Source: Pseudomonadota bacterium
GTDB lineage: Bacteria; Pseudomonadota; Gammaproteobacteria; Burkholderiales; Casimicrobiaceae
Assembly: GCA_018241765.1 (NCBI GenBank)
Contig: JAFEDD010000011.1
Location: 56,102-120,101, forward strand
Direction of reading: 5' to 3'
Length of the DNA stretch: 64,000 nucleotides
In this document: positions 43,152 to 52,301 of the stretch, in pieces
Layout: every line of letters starts with the position of its first letter
How positions within the stretch are numbered: the stretch's first letter is position 1
Position numbers and translations under genes: made by a program
Notes under the pieces: generated by a model
Told to the model about the DNA's origin: nothing
What the model saw: only the letters and a program-made list of their open reading frames with translations
Databases searched by the model: none

Positions 43152-44567
43152 TCACGGCTGGAGCGCGTTGTGCCAAGCGGGTTTCCACTGCACCCGCCAC
43201 GCGACGTCCTGAGACGTTCGTGGATACACTGTAAAGGCGGACGCGATGGCGATGCCAGCGATTGCGACGACTTCGTTGTCACAGATCAAAAGAGGCCACA
43301 TGGCCCGCTGCCACGGCGGAACGCCCGCGTGCTGCATGACGTTCTTGAAGCTGACGTGCCCCGAACGCTCCGACACAGCGATGCGGTCGCCCGCGTTGCG
43401 GCGCCGGATGTGCCAGTGCTCGCCCAAGCGGGGCGCACGGATTCCAGCCCCGCATCCGGCCGCGACCCGCTCGAATTGCACGTTCCCGGCGCTTGTCCCG
43501 AGCCGCATAGACGGCTCACCACGCCACGGCACGGAAGGCCAGGCATCGTGCGGCCACGCGCGCTGCAATTGGTCGCGATAGACGATCACCGAGGCACCGT
43601 CGCCCCCGACCGACCAGCGTAGCGTTTGCGTTGCCCGTGACGTTCGCATTTGTCGCAGCCAGTCGCAGAGGGTTGCGGCGCCAACCGGCCCCATGTGATT
43701 CTCGGCAAGCCAGAGGCGCAACGCATTGGCTTGCCGCTCGGGTGAAAGCATCAGGAGTCGTGGCACCAACACAGGGGCTTGCGCCGCTGTTCCGTGTGCG
43801 ACACCGGACGAGCAGGCCGCGAGATCGATGGCGGCCAGATTCGCCAGCAATCGGGCAGCATCGCTCTGCAGCTTCGCGCTGCGTGCCAAGGTGCGTTCAG
43901 CCGACGGAAACGACGCGATCAGTGCTGGCCAGACGACGTGTCGCAGCCGGTTGCGCTCGAAGCGAGGATCTTGGTTGCTCTCGTCCTCGACCCACGACAA
44001 GGCGTGCCGCGTCGCGTAGGCGGCAATCGCCGCCGCTGGGACCGCGAGCAGTGGGCGCACGCGGTAGTGATCGCTGCCGTACGCCATCGCGGCAAGCCCC
44101 TGTGGCCCGGCCCCGCGCAGCAATTGAAGCAATACGGTTTCCGCTTGGTCGCGGGCATGATGGGCCAGCGCGATCAGGTGGGTGTCGCCGGCCGCCTGCG
44201 CCAGCGAAGCATGGCGCACGGCGCGGGCAGCCGCCTCGATGCCGCGCGTGTCGCGGGTATCGACGCGGACGCGATCGATACTCAGAGGTACCCCGAGGTT
44301 GACGCACATGGAGCGACAGTGCTCGGCCCAGGCATCGGCGCGATCGCTCAAACCATGATGGACATGATGCGCCGCGAGGCGCCACTCCTTCGAATCGGCA
44401 AGCGCCGCGTGGAGGGCGTGCAGCAGCACCGACGAATCGCGTCCACCGGAAAACGCCACCAGCACATCGCGCCGCGTCGGCGTTGCGCGAGCCCAGTCCA
44501 GGACGGCCGCAGCGATCGCTGCGGGCACGGCTTCGGCGTCGTCAGCTCGACGCTTTGAATGCGCCAT
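43152..44567 (-). CDS. tilS: tRNA(Ile)-lysidine synthase
   Basis: Encodes 471 residues. TilS attaches lysine to C34 of tRNA-Ile(CAU), changing its codon specificity. The PP-loop ATPase motif is [48 protein letters not shown] and the C-terminal RRRNAGDRI...[24 protein letters not shown] domain are typical. It overlaps accA by 26 bp, a frequent arrangement of accA-tilS in betaproteobacteria. Confidence 0.94.
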   Translation of the reverse strand: MAHSKRRADDAEAVPAAIAAAVLDWARATPTRRDVLVAFSGGRDSSVLLHALHAALADSKEWRLAAHHVHHGLSDRADAWAEHCRSMCVNLGVPLSIDRVRVDTRDTRGIEAAARAVRHASLAQAAGDTHLIALAHHARDQAETVLLQLLRGAGPQGLAAMAYGSDHYRVRPLLAVPAAAIAAYATRHALSWVEDESNQDPRFERNRLRHVVWPALIASFPSAERTLARSAKLQSDAARLLANLAAIDLAACSSGVAHGTAAQAPVLVPRLLMLSPERQANALRLWLAENHMGPVGAATLCDWLRQMRTSRATQTLRWSVGGDGASVIVYRDQLQRAWPHDAWPSVPWRGEPSMRLGTSAGNVQFERVAAGCGAGIRAPRLGEHWHIRRRNAGDRIAVSERSGHVSFKNVMQHAGVPPWQRAMWPLLICDNEVVAIAGIAIASAFTVYPRTSQDVAWRVQWKPAWHNALQP

Positions 44568-45510
44568 AGTCGGTCAGACGGGCCCGACGCTGCGCAAGGC
44601 GCTTGTCGGGTGCGATCGGCGCGAGTTTGTCGAGCTCGGCTGTCAGCGCCTTCTTCAGGTTGGCCATCATCGCGAGCGGGTCACGATGAGCGCCACCGGT
44701 CGGTTCAGGCACGATGCGATCGATCAGTCGCAGCGATTTCAAGCGCTCGGCCGTGATGCCCATGCAATCGGCAGCGTCGGGCGCGCGCTCGGCGCTTTTC
44801 CAGAGAATCGAAGCACAGCCCTCAGGCGAAATCACGGAGTAAGTGGCGTACTGCAGCATGACGGTGACGTCGCCGACCGCAACCGCCAGCGCACCGCCCG
44901 AGCCGCCTTCGCCGATGATCGTCACGATGATCGGAGACTTGATCCGCGCCATCTCGAACAGGTTTCGGCCGATCGCTTCCGACTGCCCGCGCTCCTCGGC
45001 ACCGACGCCAGGGTAGGCGCCCGGCGTATCGACGAACGTGAAAATCGGCAATCCGAATTTGTCGGCCAGGTGCATCAGGCGCAGCGCCTTGCGATAACCC
45101 TCGGGGCGCGGCATGCCCCAATTGCGCAGCACTTTCTCCTTGGTGTCGCGGCCCTTCTGGTGGCCGATCACGACGCAGCTCCTGCCCTCGAAGCGCGCGA
45201 GCCCGCCGACGATCGCCGCGTCGTCGGCATAGGTGCGATCGCCGTGCAGTTCGACGAAATCGGTGAACAGGCCCGCGATGTAGTCAAGGGTATAGGGGCG
45301 TTGCGGATGCCGCGCCACCTGAGCGATCTGCCAAGGCGTGAGCTTCGAGTAGATCGACTTGTTGAGATCGACGAGCTTTTTGTTCAGCTTCTTGAGCTCA
45401 TCGGAGACGTCGAGTTGATCGACGCCGTGATGCAACTCGGTCAGCTCGTCGATCTTCATCTGCAGCTCGGCGAGCGGCTGCTCGAAGTCGAGGTAGGTTT
45501 GTTTCGCCAT
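44542..45510 (-). CDS. accA: Acetyl-CoA carboxylase carboxyltransferase subunit alpha
   Basis: Encodes 322 residues. AccA with AccD transfers the carboxyl group from biotin to acetyl-CoA, the first step of fatty-acid synthesis. Landmarks are [16 protein letters not shown] at the N-terminus, [63 protein letters not shown] and [11 protein letters not shown]. The ATG at 45510 starts the family N-terminus MAKQTYL; the longer frame adds an unrelated piece. First gene of the accA-tilS unit. Confidence 0.96.
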   Translation of the reverse strand: MAKQTYLDFEQPLAELQMKIDELTELHHGVDQLDVSDELKKLNKKLVDLNKSIYSKLTPWQIAQVARHPQRPYTLDYIAGLFTDFVELHGDRTYADDAAIVGGLARFEGRSCVVIGHQKGRDTKEKVLRNWGMPRPEGYRKALRLMHLADKFGLPIFTFVDTPGAYPGVGAEERGQSEAIGRNLFEMARIKSPIIVTIIGEGGSGGALAVAVGDVTVMLQYATYSVISPEGCASILWKSAERAPDAADCMGITAERLKSLRLIDRIVPEPTGGAHRDPLAMMANLKKALTAELDKLAPIAPDKRLAQRRARLTDYGAFKASS

Positions 45511-45666
45511 ACGCGACATTTTAGAGGGCGGAACGCTTCCTTCGGTACCGCAGGACAATCCTCATGGCGCACCCCATTTCGCTCTGGACGGACGCCCGCA
45601 GAGCAACTACACTTCCGGCCAAGGGCATGCGTCGTTGTCGTTGATTGCGGTCACGGGAGACGGGCG

Positions 45667-46992
45667 GTGAATGCTGCAGGCGTATCAGGACGACAGGTTC
45701 GACCGGGCGATGCTCACGAGGGCTCGCCCGCGCGATGGTTTGCCTCGTTGCATGGCCGATTTGCGCTGGCATTGCTGCTGCTGGTCGGTGCCTTCGCCGT
45801 TGGCTCGCTGGCCACGGAGGCGCTTTTCCCGACCATGCCGGTCGGTCTCAAGGTGCTGCTGGGGGCGGTTGTTTTTTTGCTCCTCGCGGCGCCGTTGGTC
45901 TGGTTGCAGGCGCTGGCGCCCATGCGCCGGGAGTTCGAGCGCTCCCTGGGTGAGCAGTCATCGCGTACCGCGGCGGCGGAGGAGCGGCTGCGAACGCATG
46001 AGAATGATGCGCGCTTGCAGCATGCCTTGGAGATTGCCGAGGATGAAGGAGGCGTTCTGCGCATCGCGGAGCAGGCGCTCAAGCGAGTGTCGGAAACTGG
46101 CGGTGCCCAAATCATGATGGCGCCCAACCCCGACGGTGAAATTGACCACTCGAGCGTGATCGGGGTGATGGATCCCGCCGCAGAGTGCGTCATCCGTAGC
46201 CCACGAGAGTGTCCGACGGTACGACGCGGTCAGGGCGCCGTGTACGAAGATGGTCTTGCGTTGAGCGCCTGCCGTGGATTGCGTGGTGAGATCGATGCCG
46301 GCTGCGCGGCCGCGTGCGTGCCGGTGTTCATCGCCGGCCGTGGGACGGGGATGATTCGTGCGCTCGGTTCGGCTGGCGATCCTTCGTTGTATCGGCAATT
46401 GCAGCAGTTGACTTTCCATGCGCATCAGATCGGTTCGCGTCTGGGCGTCATGCGTTCGGTCGCTGCCTCCGAAGTGAAGGCGACGACCGACCCCCTGACC
46501 GGGCTCTTCAATCGGCGCGCGCTCGATGCTCGTCTCGGCGTCTTGATCGAGCAGCAAGCGCCCTTTGCGCTCATCATCGCCGACATCGATCATTTCAAGC
46601 GGATCAACGACACGCACGGGCACGACGTGGGTGATCGCGCCCTGAAGGTGCTGGCAGCCACATTGAAGCAGTGCGTGCGGCGCCACGATCTCGTCTGCCG
46701 CTTTGGCGGTGAGGAGTTTGTTGTGTTGTTGGTCGGTCTCGATGTCGCCGGGGCCCTCGAAATCATTGAGCGCGTCCGTTCCGAATTGCCGCGCGCGACG
46801 GCCAGGGCGTCGGTGCCGACGTTCACGCTGAGTGCAGGCATCGTCGATCATGGCGAAGCGGACGACGCCGATGCGCTGTTGCGCACGGCGGACCAGTTGC
46901 TCTACGAGGCCAAGTCGCTTGGGCGCGATCGCGTCCAGATGGCGCCAGGGCGAGCGGTGCAGGAGGCACCCGTCGCACCCGCGCAGGGCTGA
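45667..46992 (+). CDS. Membrane-associated diguanylate cyclase
   Basis: Encodes 441 residues. Two membrane helices (about 30-50 and 57-82) are followed by a short coiled-coil, a region resembling a GAF-like sensor (about 120-265) and a GGDEF domain. The domain is intact: DPLTGLFNRRALDARL, IIADIDHFKRINDTHGHDVGDRAL, FGGEEF, and the inhibitory RxxD (RRHD) five residues before GGEEF. It should make cyclic-di-GMP with product inhibition. The open frame extends far upstream over accA, but the GTG at 45667 is preceded by GGGAGA and fits the topology. TACACT at 45609-45614 may be its -10 box. Confidence 0.85.
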   Translation: MNAAGVSGRQVRPGDAHEGSPARWFASLHGRFALALLLLVGAFAVGSLATEALFPTMPVGLKVLLGAVVFLLLAAPLVWLQALAPMRREFERSLGEQSSRTAAAEERLRTHENDARLQHALEIAEDEGGVLRIAEQALKRVSETGGAQIMMAPNPDGEIDHSSVIGVMDPAAECVIRSPRECPTVRRGQGAVYEDGLALSACRGLRGEIDAGCAAACVPVFIAGRGTGMIRALGSAGDPSLYRQLQQLTFHAHQIGSRLGVMRSVAASEVKATTDPLTGLFNRRALDARLGVLIEQQAPFALIIADIDHFKRINDTHGHDVGDRALKVLAATLKQCVRRHDLVCRFGGEEFVVLLVGLDVAGALEIIERVRSELPRATARASVPTFTLSAGIVDHGEADDADALLRTADQLLYEAKSLGRDRVQMAPGRAVQEAPVAPAQG

Positions 46993-47000
46993 CGCATCGC

Positions 47001-48380
47001 TCAGGAAGGGGGCGTCGCAGCGGTCGACTTCGGATCGGAGCTCTCGCCGCTGGCGGCAGCGGCGGTCGACTCCACTTCGCCGTCGAGCGTGAAGCGATCG
47101 CGCCCCAGCCGTTTGCTGCGATACAGTGCACCGTCCGCACGGCGCAGCAGCGATTCGGTCGTGTCTTCCGCCGTCGCGATGGCGGCGCCGATGCTGATCG
47201 TGACGCGGCGCAGAGGCCAGCGCTCGGTACGGAACGCAGCGAGGATGCGTTCGCTCACCGCACGTGCTTTCGCGCTCGCGTCGTGCGTCAGAAGGATCGC
47301 GAACTCTTCACCGCCGTAGCGTGCCACGACGTCTTCCGGGCGAACCGCGGCACGCAGCAGGCGGCCGGTCGTGCGCAACACCTCATCACCCGCCTGAAGG
47401 CCGAAGCTGTCGTTGAAGCGCTTGAAGTGATCGAGGTCGAGCATCAGCAGTGCGATGCCATCGGTCGCGCCGTCACGGAAGGCGTCAAGCAGCGCGGCGT
47501 CGAACGCGCGCCGGTTGGTCAGCCTCGTCAGACCGTCGGTGCTGGCGTCCTCGCGCAGCGCGTGCACGACGCGCCGCTCCTGTTCGCTGCGGTCGAGCAA
47601 CACGGCGACCGACAGAATCATCACGGCGACCAGCGCGCCGGTGGCGACCGCGGCGAGCGACAGTACCAGCGATTCCGGCAACCCCAGTCGATCCTGAGCC
47701 GCCTTGAACACGAAGGTGAGCAGAACCGGCAGCAGCAGCGTCGGCAGGATCAGGCGTCGCGCGAACGCGCCGCCCATGCTGTCTGCGATCATGATGCGTG
47801 TCAATCCTGCCTCGGGGTGGATGCCAAACCAAGCGAGCGCGAGCAGCAGCATGATCACGGCCGTCGACGCGGGAAGGCGCTTGAGCAACGCCGCACTATC
47901 GCCGGCCAGGATGAGACCGAACGAAGCGAGCGCGGCGAGTGAGATCGCGATGACACCGAGCAGGCATGCGTCGCGCAGCCAAATCAACCGTTGCACGGCC
48001 GTCGTGGCGCCAGCGACGCCAAGGAGCACGAAGGCGAGCGCGGCCAACTCCGTCATCGGGCCGGGCGGGCGAGCGCTCCAGGCCACGAATGCCGGCATAT
48101 CGTCGCACCAGCAGGGGTTGGCGACGCCCAAACCGTAGCGAATCAGTTCGCAGGCGCCGAGCAGCGCAACGACGATGGCGAGCGCGGCGCCGGTCCGTGG
48201 TGCCCGTCGTGACACGAGGAGCGCGATGGTCGATACGAGCGCCGCCAGCGCTGCGGCGGCGCGCATGCTGCCGGACGACTGCACGAACGGGAGAAACGGG
48301 CCGACACCCGACATCCATGTCAGGAAGACGACGAGCGCGAACGCAGCCACGACGATGGCGACGAGCTCGGCCATTGCCAT
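47001..48380 (-). CDS. Diguanylate cyclase with multi-pass membrane sensor
   Basis: Encodes 459 residues. The first 270 residues form about seven or eight membrane helices (a MASE-like sensor). They are followed by a GGDEF domain with DGLTRLTNRRAFDAALL, LMLDLDHFKRFNDSFGLQAGDEVL, YGGEEF and an inhibitory-site RPED five residues before GGEEF. It is predicted to be active. ATG 48380 was chosen because the first helix begins there; the open frame upstream is low-complexity. It is convergent with another diguanylate cyclase, with only 8 bp between the two stops. Confidence 0.85.
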   Translation of the reverse strand: MAMAELVAIVVAAFALVVFLTWMSGVGPFLPFVQSSGSMRAAAALAALVSTIALLVSRRAPRTGAALAIVVALLGACELIRYGLGVANPCWCDDMPAFVAWSARPPGPMTELAALAFVLLGVAGATTAVQRLIWLRDACLLGVIAISLAALASFGLILAGDSAALLKRLPASTAVIMLLLALAWFGIHPEAGLTRIMIADSMGGAFARRLILPTLLLPVLLTFVFKAAQDRLGLPESLVLSLAAVATGALVAVMILSVAVLLDRSEQERRVVHALREDASTDGLTRLTNRRAFDAALLDAFRDGATDGIALLMLDLDHFKRFNDSFGLQAGDEVLRTTGRLLRAAVRPEDVVARYGGEEFAILLTHDASAKARAVSERILAAFRTERWPLRRVTISIGAAIATAEDTTESLLRRADGALYRSKRLGRDRFTLDGEVESTAAAASGESSDPKSTAATPPS

Positions 48381-48631
48381 GTAGGCGCGCGCGACGGATG
48401 CGTTGTTTCGGGTCAAGGCAAGAGGCGCACCATAGGTGGTGGCGGTTGATTGTCCAAGCGGGTTCGGCGGTGGCAGACCGCGGCGTATGCCCTGCAGGTG
48501 CTTTTCAGTCGACGCGCAGTCTACTATCGAGCGCGACCGGAGGGGGTTGGTTTGGCCCTGACGCGGGAGGGGGCGGTCGTTCGCTGTGCTAGATTCAATC
48601 GTGGCTCGAAGTGTTGGAGGCCAGACATCCA

Positions 48632-48648
48632 GCGGGCCGATGGCCCGC
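48632..48648 (+). other. Hairpin in the leader of the tryptophanase-like gene
   Basis: GCGGGCC (48632-48638) and GGCCCGC (48642-48648) form a tight 7-bp hairpin ending 19 bp before the ATG. No U-tract follows. It sits close to the ribosome site (GTGGGAG), so it could influence translation. Confidence 0.4.
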
Positions 48649-48667
48649 ATCAACGTGGGAGAACATC

Positions 48668-50038
48668 ATGCCGTTCCGCACCATCATCGAACCCTTTCGC
48701 ATTCACTCGGTCGCGCCGCTCCGCATGACTACCGAAGCGCAACGGCGGAACGCCGTGCAGGCGGCGGGTTTCAACCTTTTCTCACTTCACTCGGATGACG
48801 TGATGATCGATCTGCTGACCGACTCGGGCACGGGCGCCATGAGTCGTGACCAGTGGGCAGCCATCCAGCACGGGGACGAGTCCTACGCGGGGAGCCCATC
48901 CTACGAAATATTTCGTGACGCGGTGCAGTCGCTGTTCCCGTTCAAGCATGTCATTCCCACGCATCAGGGCCGCGCTGCCGAAAAGATCATTTTCACCGTG
49001 CTCGGCGGCAGCGGGCGGTCGATTCCCAGCAATACACACTTCGACACCACGCGAGCGAACATTGAATACACGGGCGCCGCAGCCGTCGATCTGGTCATCG
49101 CCGAAGGCCGCGACCCGGCGAGCCTGCATCCCTTCAAGGGCAATATGGACACGGCCGCGCTCGACGCCTTTCTGGCGGCGAACCGTGGTGCGGTGCCGGC
49201 CGTGTTCATCACCATCACCAACAATTCGGGCGGTGGCCAACCGGTCAGCCTCGCCAACCTTCGCGAGACGCGCGCCGTGTGTCAACGCCATGGCGTGCCG
49301 CTCTTCCTCGACGCCTGTCGCTTTGCCGAGAACGCCTGGTTCATCCGCGAACGCGAACCCGGGCAACAGGAACGAAACGTCGCGGACATCGTGCGCGACA
49401 TGGCGAGTCTCGCCGATGGCATGACCATGAGCGCGAAGAAGGATCCGATGGGCAACATCGGCGGCTGGCTTGCCGTGAACGACGACGCACTTGCCGAGCA
49501 GTGCCGCAATCTGCTCATTCTGACCGAGGGCTTTCCGACCTATGGCGGGCTGGCGGGACGAGATCTCGAAGCGCTCGCTCAGGGATTGAAGGAAGTCGTC
49601 GATCACGACTACCTGCGCTACCGTATCCGCTCGACCGCGTACCTCGGTGACGCGCTGTTGAAGTCGGGTATTCCCGTCGTGCAACCGATTGGCGGACATG
49701 CCGTCTACCTCGATGCACGCAGCCTGCTCAAACACATTGCGCCGTTGCAGTATCCCGGGCAGGCGCTCGCGGTCGCGCTGTACGAAGCCGGTGGCGTGCG
49801 CGGCTGCGAGATCGGCACCGTGATGTTCGGCCGGCAGGCGGATGGCAGCGAGAAGGCAGCCACACTCGACCTCGTTCGGCTGGCGATTCCGCGTCGAACC
49901 TACACGCAGAGCCACATCGACTACGTCATCGAGGTTTGCCAGCAGGTCGCGGCACAAGCGCAATCGCTGCGCGGTTACCGCATCGTCAGCGAACCCAAGC
50001 AATTGCGGCACTTTACGGCAACGTTCGAACCGTTGTGA
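48668..50038 (+). CDS. Tryptophanase-like beta-eliminating lyase
   Basis: Encodes 456 residues of the PLP-dependent tryptophanase/tyrosine phenol-lyase family. The PLP lysine is K258 in MTMSAKKDPMG. Residues that separate the two enzymes favour tryptophanase: FDTTR carries the Asp equivalent to E. coli TnaA D137, CEIG lacks the Arg381 of tyrosine phenol-lyase, and LRHFTATF has the TnaA histidine. It may split L-tryptophan to indole, or act on cysteine and related amino acids; the true substrate is not fixed by sequence. The PLP site is complete (GDESYAGSPSYE, PTHQGRAAE, EGFPTYGGLAGRDLEA). metY follows 52 bp later. No tnaC-like leader or tnaB permease is visible. Confidence 0.85.
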   Translation: MPFRTIIEPFRIHSVAPLRMTTEAQRRNAVQAAGFNLFSLHSDDVMIDLLTDSGTGAMSRDQWAAIQHGDESYAGSPSYEIFRDAVQSLFPFKHVIPTHQGRAAEKIIFTVLGGSGRSIPSNTHFDTTRANIEYTGAAAVDLVIAEGRDPASLHPFKGNMDTAALDAFLAANRGAVPAVFITITNNSGGGQPVSLANLRETRAVCQRHGVPLFLDACRFAENAWFIREREPGQQERNVADIVRDMASLADGMTMSAKKDPMGNIGGWLAVNDDALAEQCRNLLILTEGFPTYGGLAGRDLEALAQGLKEVVDHDYLRYRIRSTAYLGDALLKSGIPVVQPIGGHAVYLDARSLLKHIAPLQYPGQALAVALYEAGGVRGCEIGTVMFGRQADGSEKAATLDLVRLAIPRRTYTQSHIDYVIEVCQQVAAQAQSLRGYRIVSEPKQLRHFTATFEPL

Positions 50039-50090
50039 GCGTTCGCGGCCGGCGCCCCTGTTTTTCCTTGCCCTCAAGAAGCATCCAACC

Positions 50091-51362
50091 ATGAAACGAG
50101 AAACCATCGCCATTCACGGCGGATTCGCTGGCGACCCGCAGACGCACTCGGTCGCCGTGCCGATCTATCAGACGACGAGCTACTACTTCGACGACACGCA
50201 GCACGGCGCCGATCTGTTTGACCTCAAGGTGCCGGGAAACATCTACACCCGGATCATGAACCCGACCACCTCCGTGCTGGAGGAGCGTGTCGCGCAACTC
50301 GAAGGAGGCATCGGTTCACTCGCGCTCGCGTCCGGCATGGCGGCGATTACCGCGACGGTGCAGACGCTGGCAAGGGTGGGCGACAACATCATCGCGACGA
50401 GCCAACTCTACGGTGGCACCTACAATTTCTTCTGTCACACGTTACCCAATCAGGGCATCGAAGTGCGTCTCGTCGATGCACGCGATCCGGCGGCGATCGC
50501 CGCCGCGATCGACGAGCGCACTCGCCTCGTGTTCTGCGAATCGGTTGGCAATCCGGCCGGCAATGTGGTCGATCTCGCCGCGATGGCGGAGGTTGCGCAT
50601 CGCGCCGGCGTTCCGCTCGTGGTCGACAACACGGTGCCTTCGCCCGCGCTGTGTCGTCCCATCGAGCATGGTGCCGACATTGTCGTGCATGCGCTGACCA
50701 AATACATGGGGGGCCACGGCAACAGCATCGGCGGCGTCATCGTGGATTCCGGAAAGTTTCCGTGGCGGGACAATCCGCGCTTCCCGCAGTTCAATCACCC
50801 CGATCCCAGCTACCACGGGGTCGTCTATGTCGACGCGTTTGGCCCCGCCGCCTTCATTGGTCGCGCCCGCGTCGTTCCGCTCCGGAACATGGGCGCCGCG
50901 ATTTCACCGTTCAATGCGTTCCTGATTCTGCAAGGCATCGAAACGCTGCCGTTGCGCATGGAACGCCACTGCAGCAATGCGCTCGGTGTGGCGCGCTTTC
51001 TGCAAAGCCACGCCATGGTCAGTTGGGTGAATTTCGCTGGGCTCGAAGGTAGTCCGGATCATGCCATGGCGCGCAAATACATGGACGGCGGCATACCGTC
51101 GTCGATTCTGAGTTTCGGCATCAAGGGCGGACGCGAGGCTTGCGCACGCTTCATGGATCGTTTGCAGCTCATCAAGCGTCTGGTCAACATCGGGGATGCC
51201 AAGTCGCTCGCCTGTCATCCGGCCACGACGACGCATCGTCAGTTGAACGATGCCGAACTCGCCAAGGCTGGCGTCACTCCCGACCTGGTTCGGCTGTCGG
51301 TCGGTATCGAGCATATCGACGACATCATTGCCGATATCGAACACGCATTCGCGTCCGTCTGA
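50091..51362 (+). CDS. metY: O-acetylhomoserine sulfhydrylase / Cys-Met metabolism PLP enzyme
   Basis: Encodes 423 residues of the Cys/Met metabolism PLP family. VAVPIYQTTSYYFDD, IYTRIMNPTTSVLEERVAQLEGG and ALASGMAAI are N-terminal landmarks; K204 in HALTKYMGGHGNSIGGVIVDSGKF binds PLP. A long insertion after this lysine (residues 215-255, with YHGVVYVDAFGPAAFIGRARVVPLRNMGAAISPF) is typical of O-acetylhomoserine aminocarboxypropyltransferases. It makes homocysteine from O-acetylhomoserine and sulfide. Methionine gamma-lyase is a less likely alternative. It follows the tryptophanase-like gene in the same direction. Confidence 0.9.
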   Translation: MKRETIAIHGGFAGDPQTHSVAVPIYQTTSYYFDDTQHGADLFDLKVPGNIYTRIMNPTTSVLEERVAQLEGGIGSLALASGMAAITATVQTLARVGDNIIATSQLYGGTYNFFCHTLPNQGIEVRLVDARDPAAIAAAIDERTRLVFCESVGNPAGNVVDLAAMAEVAHRAGVPLVVDNTVPSPALCRPIEHGADIVVHALTKYMGGHGNSIGGVIVDSGKFPWRDNPRFPQFNHPDPSYHGVVYVDAFGPAAFIGRARVVPLRNMGAAISPFNAFLILQGIETLPLRMERHCSNALGVARFLQSHAMVSWVNFAGLEGSPDHAMARKYMDGGIPSSILSFGIKGGREACARFMDRLQLIKRLVNIGDAKSLACHPATTTHRQLNDAELAKAGVTPDLVRLSVGIEHIDDIIADIEHAFASV

Positions 51363-51408
51363 GCGGTCAACGCGGTGGCCGGCGTGTGACGCTGGCCACC
51401 GCGGAGGC

Positions 51409-51876
51409 TCAGCGCTTGGCGTGGGGGCTCACATAGTCGCCCACGGGCGCTCGGAACGCGACGTTCATGCGATTCCAGCCGTTGATCGCGATGACCGCCA
51501 AGGTCAGATCGACCAACGACTTCTCATCGAAATGACGGCGTGCCTCCTCGTACACCGCGTCCGCGACATCGTGGGTCTCGGCGATCCGGGTCACCGCTTC
51601 GGTCCAGGCGAGGGCGGCGCGCTCGCGCGGCGTATAGCAAGAGGCATCGCGCCAGACCGGCAGCAGGTACAGTCGCTGCTCGGATTCGCCCTGGGCCCGT
51701 GCATCCTTCGTGTGCATGTCGAGACACCACGCGCAGCCGTTGATCTGTGAAGCGCGTGACTTGACCAGTTCGAGCAGCGGTTCCTCGAGCCCGCAGCGAT
51801 GCACCTGCTGCTCTGTGTGCAACATCGCCTTGAATGCGTCGGGTGAGGCGAGTTTGTAGTCCAGTCGTGGTTGCAT
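51409..51876 (-). CDS. Carboxymuconolactone decarboxylase (AhpD-like) family protein
   Basis: Encodes 155 residues. VKSRASQINGCAWCLDMHTKDAR contains the CxxC-xxx-H motif of alkylhydroperoxidase-like CMD proteins. The helices around it (ERAALAWTEAVTRI, LVDLTLAVIAINGWNRMNVAF) fit the family. It may reduce peroxides using the CxxC pair; many members are uncharacterised. It is convergent with metY. Confidence 0.88.
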   Translation of the reverse strand: MQPRLDYKLASPDAFKAMLHTEQQVHRCGLEEPLLELVKSRASQINGCAWCLDMHTKDARAQGESEQRLYLLPVWRDASCYTPRERAALAWTEAVTRIAETHDVADAVYEEARRHFDEKSLVDLTLAVIAINGWNRMNVAFRAPVGDYVSPHAKR

Positions 51877-52301
51877 GAGGGTTTCCTTTCGTTGACGGCA
51901 GAAATGGCAGGCGTCGGCGGGTTCAACCGTTCACGCGTCCGTTGCGGCCACCGCTGCGAGGGCGGTTGGCGTAGTGCGTCGAGGGGCTGAACGGTGTCGA
52001 CGACCGCAGTGAGCGGCAGCGCGCTGTCGTGTCGCACGGCGCGGCACCTGCGACCACCCAACTGCACCGCCCGCGGCGCCATCCGGTGCACGCTCGCTTG
52101 CCTGCGAGGGACATCCGGACGCGGCGGTCGTCTGTACCCGGGCGCCACGGCAGTGTAAGCCGAAAGCGGGCCGTCATGGGTTGTGCGCCTGGCGGCAAGG
52201 TTTACTATTGCTCTGTTGTGCGCCGCAACAGAGCGCGGTGCATCGAATCAATCGCGGCGCGCAAGCCCGTGCGTGTCCACGAACAACTGGAGGTACACAA
52301 C
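51877..52301. other. Intergenic region upstream of bktB with a strong palindrome
   Basis: About 425 bp between divergent genes. GCTCTGTTG (52210-52218) and CAACAGAGC (52226-52234) make a perfect 9-bp inverted repeat around a 7-nt loop, 68 bp before the bktB ATG. Just upstream is TTTACTATTG. It could be an operator or an mRNA hairpin. The remainder is GC-rich with no supported coding region. Confidence 0.5.

Noticed and set aside
44686-45666. Upstream extension of the diguanylate cyclase frame over accA
   Set aside because: It is antisense to accA and has no similarity; membrane topology and a ribosome site favour GTG 45667.
48450-48667. tnaC-like leader peptide upstream of the tryptophanase-like gene
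   Set aside because: The ORFs there have a single Trp without the spacing and Pro stop context of TnaC, and no Rho-site-like spacer is evident.
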